Assembly (NCBI RefSeq): GCF_014195685.1
Contig: NZ_JACICF010000001.1
Location: 404,992-468,991 of the forward strand
Direction: 5' to 3'
Origin: Sphingomicrobium lutaoense
Lineage (GTDB): Bacteria; Pseudomonadota; Alphaproteobacteria; Sphingomonadales; Sphingomonadaceae
DNA length: 64,000 bases
The position numbers and the translations under genes were made by a program. This document shows positions 34,953 to 43,620 of the stretch, piece after piece. Every line of letters starts with the position of its first letter. Position 1 is the stretch's first letter. A model generated the notes under the pieces. That model did no database searches. It saw nothing but the letters and a program-made list of their open reading frames with translations, and was not told the DNA's origin.

Positions 34953-36809
34953 TTGGACCAACATCATCTTATCGTCGCGATAGCGCTGATCGGCCTCGCG
35001 GGCATCGGCGCGCAATGGGTCGCATGGCGCACCGGCTGGCCGGCTATCGCCCTCATGCTGATCGCGGGGATCATTCTCGGTCCGGTGACGGGGCTCCTCC
35101 ACCCGCATGAGGATTTCGGGGCGCTTCTCGAACCCATCGTCTCGGTGGCGGTCGCGATCATCCTGTTCGAAGGCGGGCTCAGCCTGCGATTTTCCGAGCT
35201 CAAGAAGGCTGGCGACGCGATCAAGCGGCTGGTGGTCATCGGGGTGCCCGTGGCCTGGGCCGCGGGGGCGGCCGCGCTTTACTATATCGCGGGCTTCGAA
35301 TGGCCGGTGGCGATCCTCTTCGCAGGCATTCTCGTGGTGACGGGCCCGACCGTCATCATGCCGCTCCTGCGCCAGACCAATCTCTCCCAGCGCCCCAAGG
35401 CGATCCTCAAATGGGAAGGCATCGTCAACGACCCCATCGGCGCGCTGCTCGCCGTCATCACCTACGAATATCTGGTGCAGGCGCAGGCAGGCTCGACCTT
35501 TATCGACAACATGATCGGGCTGTTCTTCTCGATCATCGTCGCAGGCGCGATGGGCTATGGCGCGGCCTATGCGGTGCGCTGGACCTTCCCACGCGGCCTG
35601 GTTCCCGAATTTCTGAAAGCGCCGGTCTTGCTGGTCTTCGTCATCGGCACCTTCGTTCTTTCCAACCTCATCCAGCAGGAAACCGGACTGCTCGCGGTGA
35701 CGGTGATGGGCATCGCACTCGCCAACATGAAACTGTCGAGCGCGCGCACTTATCTGCCCTTCAAGGAGAATATCACCATTCTCCTCGTCTCGGGCGTGTT
35801 CATCATCCTATCGGCCTCGCTCGATCTCGACGCGCTGGCGCAATTCCAGGGCCGCTGGTTCCTCTTCCTCCTTGCCTTGCTGTTCGTGGTGCGCCCGCTC
35901 ACCGTGTTCATCAGCCTTGCCTTCACAAAGGTGCCATGGCGCGAACAGATCTTCATCGGCTGGATCGCTCCGCGCGGGATCGTGGCGGTCGCGATCACCG
36001 GCCTGTTCGCGCTGCGCCTCGACGAAATCGGCTATCAGGGCGGGCAATATCTGGTCACGCTCGCCTTCGCCGTGGTCGCCGCGACGATCATCGCGCACGG
36101 TTTCACGATCAAGCCGCTGGCGCGCATCCTGGGCCTGCACGGCGGCCCCTCGAATGGCGTGCTGATTGTCGGCGGGCAGAGCTTTTCCTTCTCGCTCGCC
36201 AAGATGCTGCTGCGCCTCGGGGTGCCGGTGACGATCGCCGATACCGGCTGGCAGCGGCTCGGCCCCGCGCGCGCCGCGGGCATCCCCATCTTCCATGGCG
36301 AAATCCTCTCCGAGGCGACCGAGGACGAACTGGATTTCGCGCAGTTCCAGGCGCTCGTCGCGACCACCGACAACGAAGCCTATAACGCTCTGGTCTGCAG
36401 CGAGTTCGCGCACGAGATCGGCTCGGACGCCGTCTACCAGCTCGGCGATGCGGCAGGCGACGACCCGCACGCTCTGTCCGAATCGCTGCGGGGCAGGGCG
36501 CTCTTCTCTAAGGGCCATGGCGTCGAGGATGTCGCCGCCGCCGAGACCAAGGGCTGGACGCTGCGCGCCATCGACCTCACCATCCGCCACGATTTCAAGG
36601 ACGCCCTGTCGCGCCTGCCCGAAGAGGCGGACCTGCTGTTCATCCTGCGCGAAGACGGGCGGCTGCGCTTCATCACCCATGCCTCCCAGCCCGAAGGCCG
36701 GCCGGGCGACATCATCGTTGCCTATTGTCCGCCCGGCACGCCCGAACTGCACCTCGAAGTAACCGACAAGGCCGACGAAGAAGAAGACGAGAGCGAGGAA
36801 GTGAAATGA
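34953..36809 (+). CDS. CPA1-type cation/proton antiporter with C-terminal RCK/TrkA-N-like domain
   Basis: Membrane protein of 618 residues. About twelve helices occupy residues 3-395, with the ND pair in WEGIVNDPIGALLAV that CPA1 exchangers use for ion binding. A Rossmann-type regulatory domain starts near residue 404 (NGVLIVGGQSFSFSLAKMLLRLG) and is followed by a TrkA-C-like part. The last residues are very acidic. It probably exchanges Na+ or K+ for protons under nucleotide control. The start is TTG, the first in-frame start with a family-like N-terminus. The stop overlaps the next gene by ATGA. Confidence 0.88.
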   Translation: MDQHHLIVAIALIGLAGIGAQWVAWRTGWPAIALMLIAGIILGPVTGLLHPHEDFGALLEPIVSVAVAIILFEGGLSLRFSELKKAGDAIKRLVVIGVPVAWAAGAAALYYIAGFEWPVAILFAGILVVTGPTVIMPLLRQTNLSQRPKAILKWEGIVNDPIGALLAVITYEYLVQAQAGSTFIDNMIGLFFSIIVAGAMGYGAAYAVRWTFPRGLVPEFLKAPVLLVFVIGTFVLSNLIQQETGLLAVTVMGIALANMKLSSARTYLPFKENITILLVSGVFIILSASLDLDALAQFQGRWFLFLLALLFVVRPLTVFISLAFTKVPWREQIFIGWIAPRGIVAVAITGLFALRLDEIGYQGGQYLVTLAFAVVAATIIAHGFTIKPLARILGLHGGPSNGVLIVGGQSFSFSLAKMLLRLGVPVTIADTGWQRLGPARAAGIPIFHGEILSEATEDELDFAQFQALVATTDNEAYNALVCSEFAHEIGSDAVYQLGDAAGDDPHALSESLRGRALFSKGHGVEDVAAAETKGWTLRAIDLTIRHDFKDALSRLPEEADLLFILREDGRLRFITHASQPEGRPGDIIVAYCPPGTPELHLEVTDKADEEEDESEEVK

Positions 36810-37366
36810 CCGCCCGATTTGTACCCGCGATGATTGCCGCCCTGATGCTCGGTGCCTGCGCCGACCGCGACGATCGCGATGCCTCGCCCGACAATGGCCT
36901 CGTCAACGAAACCGGCAACACCCAGTCGATCCTCCGCGAGGAGGTGCGCGCCGAAATGGAGCCGCTCGAATCCGAAGTGACCCAGGGGCCGCGCCAGCTT
37001 CTTGTCGGCTTCCCCGATGGTGGAGCGGATTTGAGCGAGGAAGCCCGCGAGGCACTTGAAGCATTCGTCGACGAAGCATTGATCGAAAGCGATCTGCCCA
37101 TCCGCCTGACCGGCCATAGCGACACCGTCGGCAGCGACGAGGCCAATTTTCGCGCGGGCGAAGCGCGGGCGCGCGCCGTCGCGGCTTTTCTCGAAGAGCG
37201 GGGCGTGGACAAGGCACGCATTCACGTCATCAGCCTCGGCGAAGGCAATCCGGCCCAGCCCAACTATCTCCCCGACGGCAGCGACAATGTGGAAGGTCAA
37301 CGCGCCAACCGCCGCGTCGAACTGACGGTCGGCAAGGACGCCGCCCTCGACCGCGACCAGGACTAA
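36806..37366 (+). CDS. OmpA-family lipoprotein
   Basis: Predicted lipoprotein of 186 residues: signal sequence with lipobox LGAC, mature cysteine at residue 19. The C-terminal half is an OmpA-like peptidoglycan-binding domain with RLTGHSDTVGSDEANFRAGEARARAVAAFLEERGV and the final QRANRRVELTV. It likely tethers the outer membrane to the wall. It is translationally coupled to the antiporter by ATGA, an unusual partner. Confidence 0.88.
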   Translation: MTARFVPAMIAALMLGACADRDDRDASPDNGLVNETGNTQSILREEVRAEMEPLESEVTQGPRQLLVGFPDGGADLSEEAREALEAFVDEALIESDLPIRLTGHSDTVGSDEANFRAGEARARAVAAFLEERGVDKARIHVISLGEGNPAQPNYLPDGSDNVEGQRANRRVELTVGKDAALDRDQD

Positions 37367-37382
37367 TCGGATTTCAGGGAAA

Positions 37383-37456
37383 TGGAGCGGGTGAAGGGAA
37401 TCGAACCCTCGTCTTAAGCTTGGGAAGCTCCTGCTCTACCATTGAGCTACACCCGC
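37383..37456 (-). tRNA. tRNA-Gly (anticodon CCC)
   Basis: Full 74-base cloverleaf with acceptor GCGGGTG/CACCCGC, D-arm GCTC/GAGC, anticodon loop TTCCCAA (anticodon CCC), T-arm GAGGG-TTCGATT-CCCTT and encoded CCA. It closely resembles the E. coli glycine CCC isoacceptor. The anticodon stem has G27 opposite A43 and a G28-U42 wobble, slightly weak. Confidence 0.95.
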
Positions 37457-37548
37457 CAATTCCAGGCGGCCCATTTGGCAATCTGCCATCTTTTCGTCAA
37501 TCACCGACTTTCCACGCGCCCAGCTTGGGGCGCCGATAGGAGATCAGC

Positions 37549-38109
37549 ATGCTGACACGACGTTTCGACGAGGCTCTCGTCTATGCAAGCGAGGCGCATC
37601 GCGAACAGCGGCGCAAGGGCACGGACATCCCCTATGTCTCCCACCTGCTAGGCGTTGCCTCGATCGCGATCGAGAATGGCGCCGACGAGGATCAGGCAAT
37701 CGCCGCCTTGCTCCACGACGCGGTCGAGGACCAGGGCGGCGCACCGCGCCTCGCTGACATCGAGAAACGCTTCGGGCCTCGGGTCGCACAGATGGTCGAT
37801 CATTGCACCGATACCGATGCGCAGCCCAAGCCCCCGTGGCGCGCGCGAAAGGAAGCCTATCTCGCTTCGCTGGATCGAAAGCCCGAGGCATCGCTCGCGG
37901 TCGGGCTAGCGGACAAGACCCACAATGCCGGAGCGATCGTCGCGGATCTTCACGCGCACGGCGAACAGGTCTGGGGCCGCTTCAACGGCGGCAAGGAAGG
38001 CACGCTCTGGTATTATCGCTCGCTTGCCGACATTTTCGCGAAGAAGCTGCCCGGCATTAGCGCCCGACGCCTCGAACGGCTGGTCGCCGAAATGGAAGCG
38101 CTCGCTTGA
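37549..38109 (+). CDS. HD-domain phosphohydrolase, ppGpp-hydrolase-like
   Basis: Protein of 186 residues of the HD superfamily. The N-terminal pattern RRKGTDIPYVSHLLGVASIA, then the metal pair in LLHDAVEDQGG, and LADKTHNA follow the order of the hydrolase half of RelA/SpoT and of the small alarmone hydrolases (MESH1/SAH type). No synthetase or TGS domain is present. It may hydrolyse (p)ppGpp or another nucleotide; that is inference. A good AGGAG site precedes the ATG. The following gene starts 31 bases later. Confidence 0.87.
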   Translation: MLTRRFDEALVYASEAHREQRRKGTDIPYVSHLLGVASIAIENGADEDQAIAALLHDAVEDQGGAPRLADIEKRFGPRVAQMVDHCTDTDAQPKPPWRARKEAYLASLDRKPEASLAVGLADKTHNAGAIVADLHAHGEQVWGRFNGGKEGTLWYYRSLADIFAKKLPGISARRLERLVAEMEALA

Positions 38110-38140
38110 CCGGACTGCAGGCCAGCATGACGAAAACGCG

Positions 38141-38938
38141 ATGACCGGTATCGTCCATATCGGCCCGCTGGCGCTAGCTGCCGACCGGTTGATCGCGCTC
38201 GCCGCGATCCTCCTGTTCCTCGTCATCGGCTCGCGCGAAAACTGGTTCGGCAAGCGCGCGGACCGAACCGCCTGGGCGGTCATGCTCGCCGGTCTCCTGT
38301 TCGCGAGGATCGGTTATGTCGTAGTCCATTTCGATGCCTTCCGCATCGATCCGATTGCCATCTTCAAGGTCTGGGAAGGCGGTTTCCGCATCGACTGGGG
38401 CATCGCCGCAGCGGCCGTGGTCGCCATCTGGAAGTCCAAGGGCGCGGCACGCCTGCGCTTTCTTTTCCTCATTGCCCTGGTCGCAGCGGCCAGCCTGTTG
38501 ACGCTCGAGGCGCTGCGCCGCCCGCCGCCGCCGCTTCCCACGGTCCTCCTGACCGACATGGAAGGTCGCGGCCTCGCATTCCCCGCGAACATGGAAGGCC
38601 CCGCGGTCATCAATCTCTGGGCGAGCTGGTGCGGACCCTGCCGCGCCGAAATGCCTCTGCTGCGCGACATGGCCGCCGAACGCGAGGACGTGCGCTTCCA
38701 TTTCATTAACATGGCCGAGGAGCCGGAGCAGGCAAGGCAGTTCGCCCGCTCGGTCGGTCTCGACGATGAGGATCTGCTGATCGATCCTGCGGCGCAGCTT
38801 GCCGAAACCTATGGCGGCGCGCTCCCGACTACCATCTTCGTGGCGGCGGACGGCTCGGTCCACTCGGTGCATTCGGGCGCGATTTCCCGCGCCGCCCTGT
38901 CCGAAGGGCTGGCGGCGATCGGGGAGGAGGCGCGCTAG
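38141..38938 (+). CDS. TlpA-like thioredoxin with Lgt-like membrane anchor
   Basis: Protein of 265 residues with two parts. Residues 1-125 hold four membrane segments whose second half (ARIGYVVVHFDAF, then IFKVWEGGFRIDWG) looks like the start of prolipoprotein diacylglyceryl transferase (Lgt), but the essential HGG-type motif is lost. Residues 128-265 form a TlpA/ResA-like periplasmic thioredoxin with the active site WCGPC at 163-167. It is probably a membrane-bound thiol-disulfide reductase. The upstream HD gene is 31 bases away. Confidence 0.88.
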   Translation: MTGIVHIGPLALAADRLIALAAILLFLVIGSRENWFGKRADRTAWAVMLAGLLFARIGYVVVHFDAFRIDPIAIFKVWEGGFRIDWGIAAAAVVAIWKSKGAARLRFLFLIALVAAASLLTLEALRRPPPPLPTVLLTDMEGRGLAFPANMEGPAVINLWASWCGPCRAEMPLLRDMAAEREDVRFHFINMAEEPEQARQFARSVGLDDEDLLIDPAAQLAETYGGALPTTIFVAADGSVHSVHSGAISRAALSEGLAAIGEEAR

Positions 38939-38949
38939 GCGCCCCTCGC

Positions 38950-39612
38950 TCAGCCCGCTTCGCTCGTCACCTGGGGCGCATCGATCTTCCGTGCCAGCGC
39001 AACCATCCCGTAGATGAGCGGCGGGAAGGCGATTGCCGACAGCACAACCTTGGCAAGCATCTGCCCCAGCATCAGTTCGAGGATCGGGAAGACGCCGTAG
39101 AAAGCGATCGAGATGAAGATCAGCGTGTCGAGCGCCTGGCTCAGCATCCCTGCCACCGCCGAACGCAGCCACAGAAGAGAGCCGCCCGGGCGGCGCATCT
39201 TGTCGAAGATCCACACGTTGAGCAGCGTCGAGATACCATAGGCGATGATCCCCCCGATCCAGATGCGCGGCGTGGACGACAGAATGAGCTCATAGGCCGA
39301 CAGCCGAGCCGGATCCATTTCGTCCGCCGCGGGAAGCGCGAGGATGAAATAGGTCAGGAGCGAGGAAATGATGAGCGGGATGAAGCCGAAGAAGACCAGC
39401 TTGCGCCCCACCGCGGCACCGTAAAGCTCGGTCACCGCGCTCGACGTCACCACCAGCATCAGGAAGGCAAAGATACCCGCCTCGACCGCCAGCGGCCCCA
39501 GCGCCACCTGCTTGTTGGCAAGCACGCCTGCGATGCAGACCATGCCGCCATAGAAGACGGCAAAGAGGAACAGGGAAAGCGGAATCGTGCGCGAAGCGGT
39601 CTGGTCGTTCAT
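38950..39612 (-). CDS. VUT family (YhhQ-like) queuosine precursor transporter
   Basis: Integral membrane protein of 220 residues with about six helices and the VUT family blocks LFLFAVFYGGMVCIAGVLANK, SSAVTELYGAAVGRKLVFFG and IFDKMRRPGGSLLWLRSAVAG(M)LSQALDT. Known members import preQ0 or preQ1 for tRNA queuosine. No preQ1 riboswitch was recognised upstream. The ATG at 39612 matches the family; a longer frame to 39882 overlaps the adenosine kinase gene on the other strand. Confidence 0.88.
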   Translation of the reverse strand: MNDQTASRTIPLSLFLFAVFYGGMVCIAGVLANKQVALGPLAVEAGIFAFLMLVVTSSAVTELYGAAVGRKLVFFGFIPLIISSLLTYFILALPAADEMDPARLSAYELILSSTPRIWIGGIIAYGISTLLNVWIFDKMRRPGGSLLWLRSAVAGMLSQALDTLIFISIAFYGVFPILELMLGQMLAKVVLSAIAFPPLIYGMVALARKIDAPQVTSEAG

Positions 39613-39728
39613 GCGCGTAAGGCCTAGCGGCTTTGGCGCGAATGCCAAGGCTTTTGATTGACGCTCGGGCATGGTCTGGCTAGTCACGCGCAACTTTTCC
39701 TCCCGCATCTTCGCAGACTTAGGGGCCA

Positions 39729-40715
39729 ATGGGCGACACGCGTTTTGATATCGTTGCAATGGGCGATGCCATCGTCGACGTGATTGCGTCCTGCGACAAT
39801 GCGTTTCTCGACACCCACGGGCTGCCGCGCGGGTCGATGCAGCTCCTTTCGCCCGAGGCCGCGGACCGCCTCTACGAGGCAATGGGCCAGGCCCGCGAGA
39901 TGTCGGGCGGTTCGGCGGCCAATTCGATGGCGGGCATCGCGGCGATGGGCGGCAAGGCAGCTTTCATCGGCCAGGTCGCCGAAGACCAGCTGGGCCTGAT
40001 CTTCGAACATGACATGCATGCCTTCGGCGTCCATTTCGACACGCCGATGCTGACCGGCGGCCCGCCCACCGGACGCTGCCTCATCCTCGTCACGCCCGAC
40101 GGGCAGCGCACGATGAACACATCGCCCGGTGCCAGCCACGAACTCACTGCCGACACGCTCGATCCCGATCTCATCCGCGACAGCGCGATCCTCTATCTCG
40201 AAGGCTATCTCTTCGGCCCTGACAAGCCGCGCGCCGCGATGATGAAGGCGGTCGACATCGCCAAGGAAGCGCAGCGCGAAGTCGCTTTCACCCTGTCCGA
40301 AAGCGTTTGCATCACTGAGCGCAAGGACCGCTTCACCCAGATGGTCGACGAAGGCGGGATCGACCTTCTCTTCTGCAACGAGGATGAAGCGATGATGCTC
40401 ACCGCGACGTCCGACCTCGACCATGCGCTCGCGCATCTTGCCGCGCGCGTACCCACTCTGGTGGTGACCCGCGGCGAACATGGCGCACTGGCGCTCGAGC
40501 AGGGAAAGCGCGTGGACATCAGCGCCCCGCCGCCCGAACGGGTGCTCGATACCACCGGAGCGGGCGACATGTTCGCGGCAGGCTTCCTCGTCGCGCGGGC
40601 AAAGGGACTGGATCTGGAACGCTGCCTCCTCACGGGGGGCAGGGCCGCCGCCGACGTGATTTCACGCTATGGCGCGCGCCCCGACGGCGACATGCGCGAA
40701 AAGGTGGGACTGTGA
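39729..40715 (+). CDS. Adenosine kinase (PfkB family)
   Basis: Sugar kinase-fold protein of 328 residues. PfkB signatures are GGSAANSMAGIAAMGGKAAFIGQV near residues 59-82 and VLDTTGAGDMFAAGFL near 275-290, with the catalytic aspartate in GAGD. This alphaproteobacterial clade is annotated as adenosine kinase, making AMP from adenosine; other nucleoside or sugar substrates are possible. The stop overlaps the GTG of the LOG gene by four bases. It heads a run with LOG and a nucleoside transporter. Confidence 0.88.
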   Translation: MGDTRFDIVAMGDAIVDVIASCDNAFLDTHGLPRGSMQLLSPEAADRLYEAMGQAREMSGGSAANSMAGIAAMGGKAAFIGQVAEDQLGLIFEHDMHAFGVHFDTPMLTGGPPTGRCLILVTPDGQRTMNTSPGASHELTADTLDPDLIRDSAILYLEGYLFGPDKPRAAMMKAVDIAKEAQREVAFTLSESVCITERKDRFTQMVDEGGIDLLFCNEDEAMMLTATSDLDHALAHLAARVPTLVVTRGEHGALALEQGKRVDISAPPPERVLDTTGAGDMFAAGFLVARAKGLDLERCLLTGGRAAADVISRYGARPDGDMREKVGL

Positions 40716-41290
40716 AGAATATCGGCAAACTCGCGGTATATTGCGGCTCGAAGGATGGGGCGGATCCCACCTATGCCGAGGCTGCGCGCGAACTGGCCGA
40801 CGTGATGACTGCGCACGGCATCGACCTCGTCTATGGCGGGGGAAAGCTCGGCCTCATGGGCATCGTCGCCGACCGCGTGCTCGAAAATGGCGGCAAGGTC
40901 TATGGCGTCATCCCGCAGGCGCTCATCGATGTCGAAGTGGCCCATGAAGGCTGCACCGAACTCTACGGCGTTGCCGACATGCACGAACGCAAGGCCAAGA
41001 TGACTGACCTGGCCGATGCCTTTGTCTGCCTGCCGGGCGGCATCGGCACGCTCGACGAACTGTTCGAAGCCTGGACCTGGAATGCGCTTGGCTATCATTC
41101 CAAGCCCTTCTGCCTGCTCAACGTGGGCGCCTTCTGGGACGGTCTCGACGGTTTCATGGATACGGTCACGCGGCAGGGCTTCCTGTCCGAGGACCGGAGA
41201 AGACAGCTTCTGTTGGCCCATTCGCCGCAGGAAGCGATCGAAAAACTTGACGAAGCGGTGGCGAACCCTTCCGATGGGATGATCTGGTAA
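40712..41290 (+). CDS. LOG family protein (nucleoside 5'-monophosphate phosphoribohydrolase)
   Basis: Protein of 192 residues of the TIGR00730/LOG family: YGGGKLGLMGIVADRVLENGG and the hallmark PGGIGTLDELFEAWTW. Members hydrolyse AMP or cytokinin riboside monophosphate to base and ribose 5-phosphate. It begins with GTG inside the adenosine kinase stop, so adenosine could be phosphorylated and then split to adenine by coupled enzymes. A nucleoside transporter follows after 43 bases. Confidence 0.9.
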   Translation: MKNIGKLAVYCGSKDGADPTYAEAARELADVMTAHGIDLVYGGGKLGLMGIVADRVLENGGKVYGVIPQALIDVEVAHEGCTELYGVADMHERKAKMTDLADAFVCLPGGIGTLDELFEAWTWNALGYHSKPFCLLNVGAFWDGLDGFMDTVTRQGFLSEDRRRQLLLAHSPQEAIEKLDEAVANPSDGMIW

Positions 41291-41333
41291 CGCGTCCATT
41301 CCGGGCGTGCGCGACACTGGGGAGGGGAGCGCA

Positions 41334-42620
41334 ATGCAAATTCTGATGAGCCTGGCAGGGATTGCCCTGATCCTGGGGCTGGCGCTCCTTCTTTCAACCG
41401 ACCGCAAGTCGATCCGCCTTCGCGTGACCGGCGCGGCCTTCGCGCTGCAGGCCGGGATCGCGGCGCTGGTGCTCGGCACCGCCTGGGGCGCGAACGTGCT
41501 CGAATGGATGGCGGGCGGGGTGTCCGCGCTGCTCGGCTATTCGGCGGCTGGCACGCAATTCCTGTTCGGCCCCAACGAGAATAATCCGTTGGCGAACACC
41601 TTCGTGATCGCCGCGCTTCCGGTGATCATCTTCTTCGCTTCGCTCATCTCGATCCTCTATTATCTCGGCATCATGCAGCTGATCATCAAATGGATCGGCG
41701 GCGCCCTGCAAAAGATCACCGGCATCACCAAGGTCGAAAGCCTCGCCTCGGCGGCCAACATCTTCGTCGGCCAGTCGGAAAGCCCGCTGGTGGTCAAACC
41801 CTATCTCGCCAAGATGCCGCCCAACCATATCTTCACCATCATGTCGGTGGGCATGGCGGGCGTCGCGGGCACCATCCTCGCGGCCTATGCGGCGATGGGG
41901 ATCAAGATCGAATTCCTCCTCGCGGCGGCCTTCATGTCCGCCCCCGGCGGCATCCTGATGGCCAAGATCATCATGCCCGATCCGCTGCCCGCCGCCGATG
42001 ATGACGCGGTGCTCGCCGAGCAAGGCCGCGCTCCCAAGGGCGCGATCCCCGCGGCACTCGACGACGATGTCGAACAGCTCGATCCGCATGGCGACGAGGA
42101 AAAGCCCGCCAATATCATCATGGCCGCCGCACAGGGCGCACAGACCGGCGTGAAGCTGGCGGTCGCGGTCGGCGCGATGGTGCTCGCCTTCGTGGCGCTC
42201 GTCGCGCTCGCCAACGGCATCCTTGGCGGCATCGGTGGATTGTTCGGGCTGGAAAATCTCACTTTCCAGCGGATCGTCGGCTATGTCTTCCAGCCGATCA
42301 TGTATCTGATCGGTGTGCCTTGGAGTGAAGCCAATATCGCGGGCGGTCTTTTCGGCACCAAGGTCGTGCTCAACGAGTTCGTCGCCTTCATCGACCTGGG
42401 GGCGATGGACACGCTCTCGCCCCGCACCACCGCGATCGTGACCTTCGCCTTGTGCGGTTTCGCCAACTTCTCCTCGATCGCGATCCAGATGGCGGTGACC
42501 GGCGGGCTGGCTCCCAACCAGCGCCCGACCATCGCCCGGCTGGGCATGCGCGCGCTCGCGGCGGGTTCGCTCGCTAACCTCATGAGCGCCGCGCTCGCCG
42601 GTCTGCTTCTGAGCTTCTGA
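41334..42620 (+). CDS. Concentrative nucleoside transporter (CNT/NupC family)
   Basis: Inner-membrane nucleoside importer of 428 residues driven by H+ or Na+. The family blocks are ASAANIFVGQSESPLVVKPYLAKM, FIDLGAMDTLSPRTTAIVTFALCGFANFSSIAIQ and GLAPNQRPTIARLGMRALAAGSLANL. Between the core domains lies an acidic insert near residues 222-260 typical of this clade. The ATG at 41334 gives the normal N-terminus. It is third in a run with adenosine kinase and LOG, pointing to import and salvage of purine nucleosides. Confidence 0.92.
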   Translation: MQILMSLAGIALILGLALLLSTDRKSIRLRVTGAAFALQAGIAALVLGTAWGANVLEWMAGGVSALLGYSAAGTQFLFGPNENNPLANTFVIAALPVIIFFASLISILYYLGIMQLIIKWIGGALQKITGITKVESLASAANIFVGQSESPLVVKPYLAKMPPNHIFTIMSVGMAGVAGTILAAYAAMGIKIEFLLAAAFMSAPGGILMAKIIMPDPLPAADDDAVLAEQGRAPKGAIPAALDDDVEQLDPHGDEEKPANIIMAAAQGAQTGVKLAVAVGAMVLAFVALVALANGILGGIGGLFGLENLTFQRIVGYVFQPIMYLIGVPWSEANIAGGLFGTKVVLNEFVAFIDLGAMDTLSPRTTAIVTFALCGFANFSSIAIQMAVTGGLAPNQRPTIARLGMRALAAGSLANLMSAALAGLLLSF

Positions 42621-42675
42621 CCGGCCTTTTTCCGCCCCGATTGCACCCATAGCGCGCAAGGAGTAATGCGCTCCC

Positions 42676-43620
42676 ATGACCGATACGATCACTTCCGACA
42701 GCGTCGCGTCCGTCAGCCTCGAGGACGCCGACAACCCCGCCTTCCACAAGGAATTGGGCGACAGCTTCGTCACCTATGGCTTCGCGATCATCCGCGATCA
42801 TGGCATTCCGCAGGATCTCATCGACCGGGCCGAGGCCAAGGCGAAGGAATATTTCGCGCTCCCCGATGAGGTAAAGCGCAAATATCATGTCGAGGGCGGC
42901 GGCGGCGCGCGCGGTCATACGCCTTTCGGGATCGAGACGGCCAAGGGCGCCAAGGCGCATGACCTCAAGGAATTCTACCATGTCGGGCGCGAACTGCCCG
43001 AAGGCCATCCCTACCGCGAGGTGATGGCCGACAACATCTGGCCGGAAGAAGTCGAGGGCTTCAAGGAAACCTTCCTCGAACTCTATGACGCCTTCGACCG
43101 GGCGGGTGCCAAGATCCTCACCGCGATCGCCGAATATCTCGACATCGACAGGGACTGGTTCCTCGATAGCGTGCGCGACGGCAATTCGGTGATGCGCCTC
43201 CTGCACTATCCGCCGCAGAACGAGCCCACGGGCGAGCATATCCGCGCCGGCGCGCATGAGGATATCAACACCATCACGCTCCTGCTCGGTGCCGAGGAAG
43301 CGGGCCTCCAGCTTCTCACCCGGCAGGGCGAATGGCTCGACGTCAGCCCCAAGCCGGGCGAACTGGTGATCAACATCGGCGACATGCTGCAGCGCCTGAC
43401 CAATGGTAAACTGCGCTCGACCAGCCACCGCGTGATCAACCCGGCTCCCGACCGCGCTTCCAAGGCGCGCTATTCGATGCCCTTCTTCCTCCACTTCCGC
43501 CCCGACTTCATGATCGAGGCGCTCGACAATTGCGTCCCCGAAGGCGAGGAACCCAAATGGCCGCCGATCAGCAGCCATGATTATCTCCTGGAGCGGCTCC
43601 GCGAGATCAAGCTGGCCTGA
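42676..43620 (+). CDS. 2-oxoglutarate/Fe(II)-dependent oxygenase, isopenicillin N synthase family
   Basis: Non-haem iron dioxygenase of 314 residues. The facial triad is His-Asp in GAHEDINTITLL and a distal His in TSHRVINP; RYSMPFF gives the arginine that holds 2-oxoglutarate. The N-terminal HDHGIP block (IIRDHGIPQDLIDRAE) is that of the DIOX_N domain. Such proteins in sphingomonads are often annotated as isopenicillin N synthase family with unknown substrate. The gene follows the nucleoside transporter by 55 bases, and its stop overlaps the next ATG by one base. Confidence 0.9.
   Translation: MTDTITSDSVASVSLEDADNPAFHKELGDSFVTYGFAIIRDHGIPQDLIDRAEAKAKEYFALPDEVKRKYHVEGGGGARGHTPFGIETAKGAKAHDLKEFYHVGRELPEGHPYREVMADNIWPEEVEGFKETFLELYDAFDRAGAKILTAIAEYLDIDRDWFLDSVRDGNSVMRLLHYPPQNEPTGEHIRAGAHEDINTITLLLGAEEAGLQLLTRQGEWLDVSPKPGELVINIGDMLQRLTNGKLRSTSHRVINPAPDRASKARYSMPFFLHFRPDFMIEALDNCVPEGEEPKWPPISSHDYLLERLREIKLA

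Noticed and set aside
39613-39728. preQ1 riboswitch before the VUT transporter gene
   Set aside because: No match to the preQ1 class I core in the leader.
41394-42773. Antisense frame of 459 codons over the nucleoside transporter
   Set aside because: Over a transporter gene with intact family motifs; His/Asp/Glu-rich shadow.
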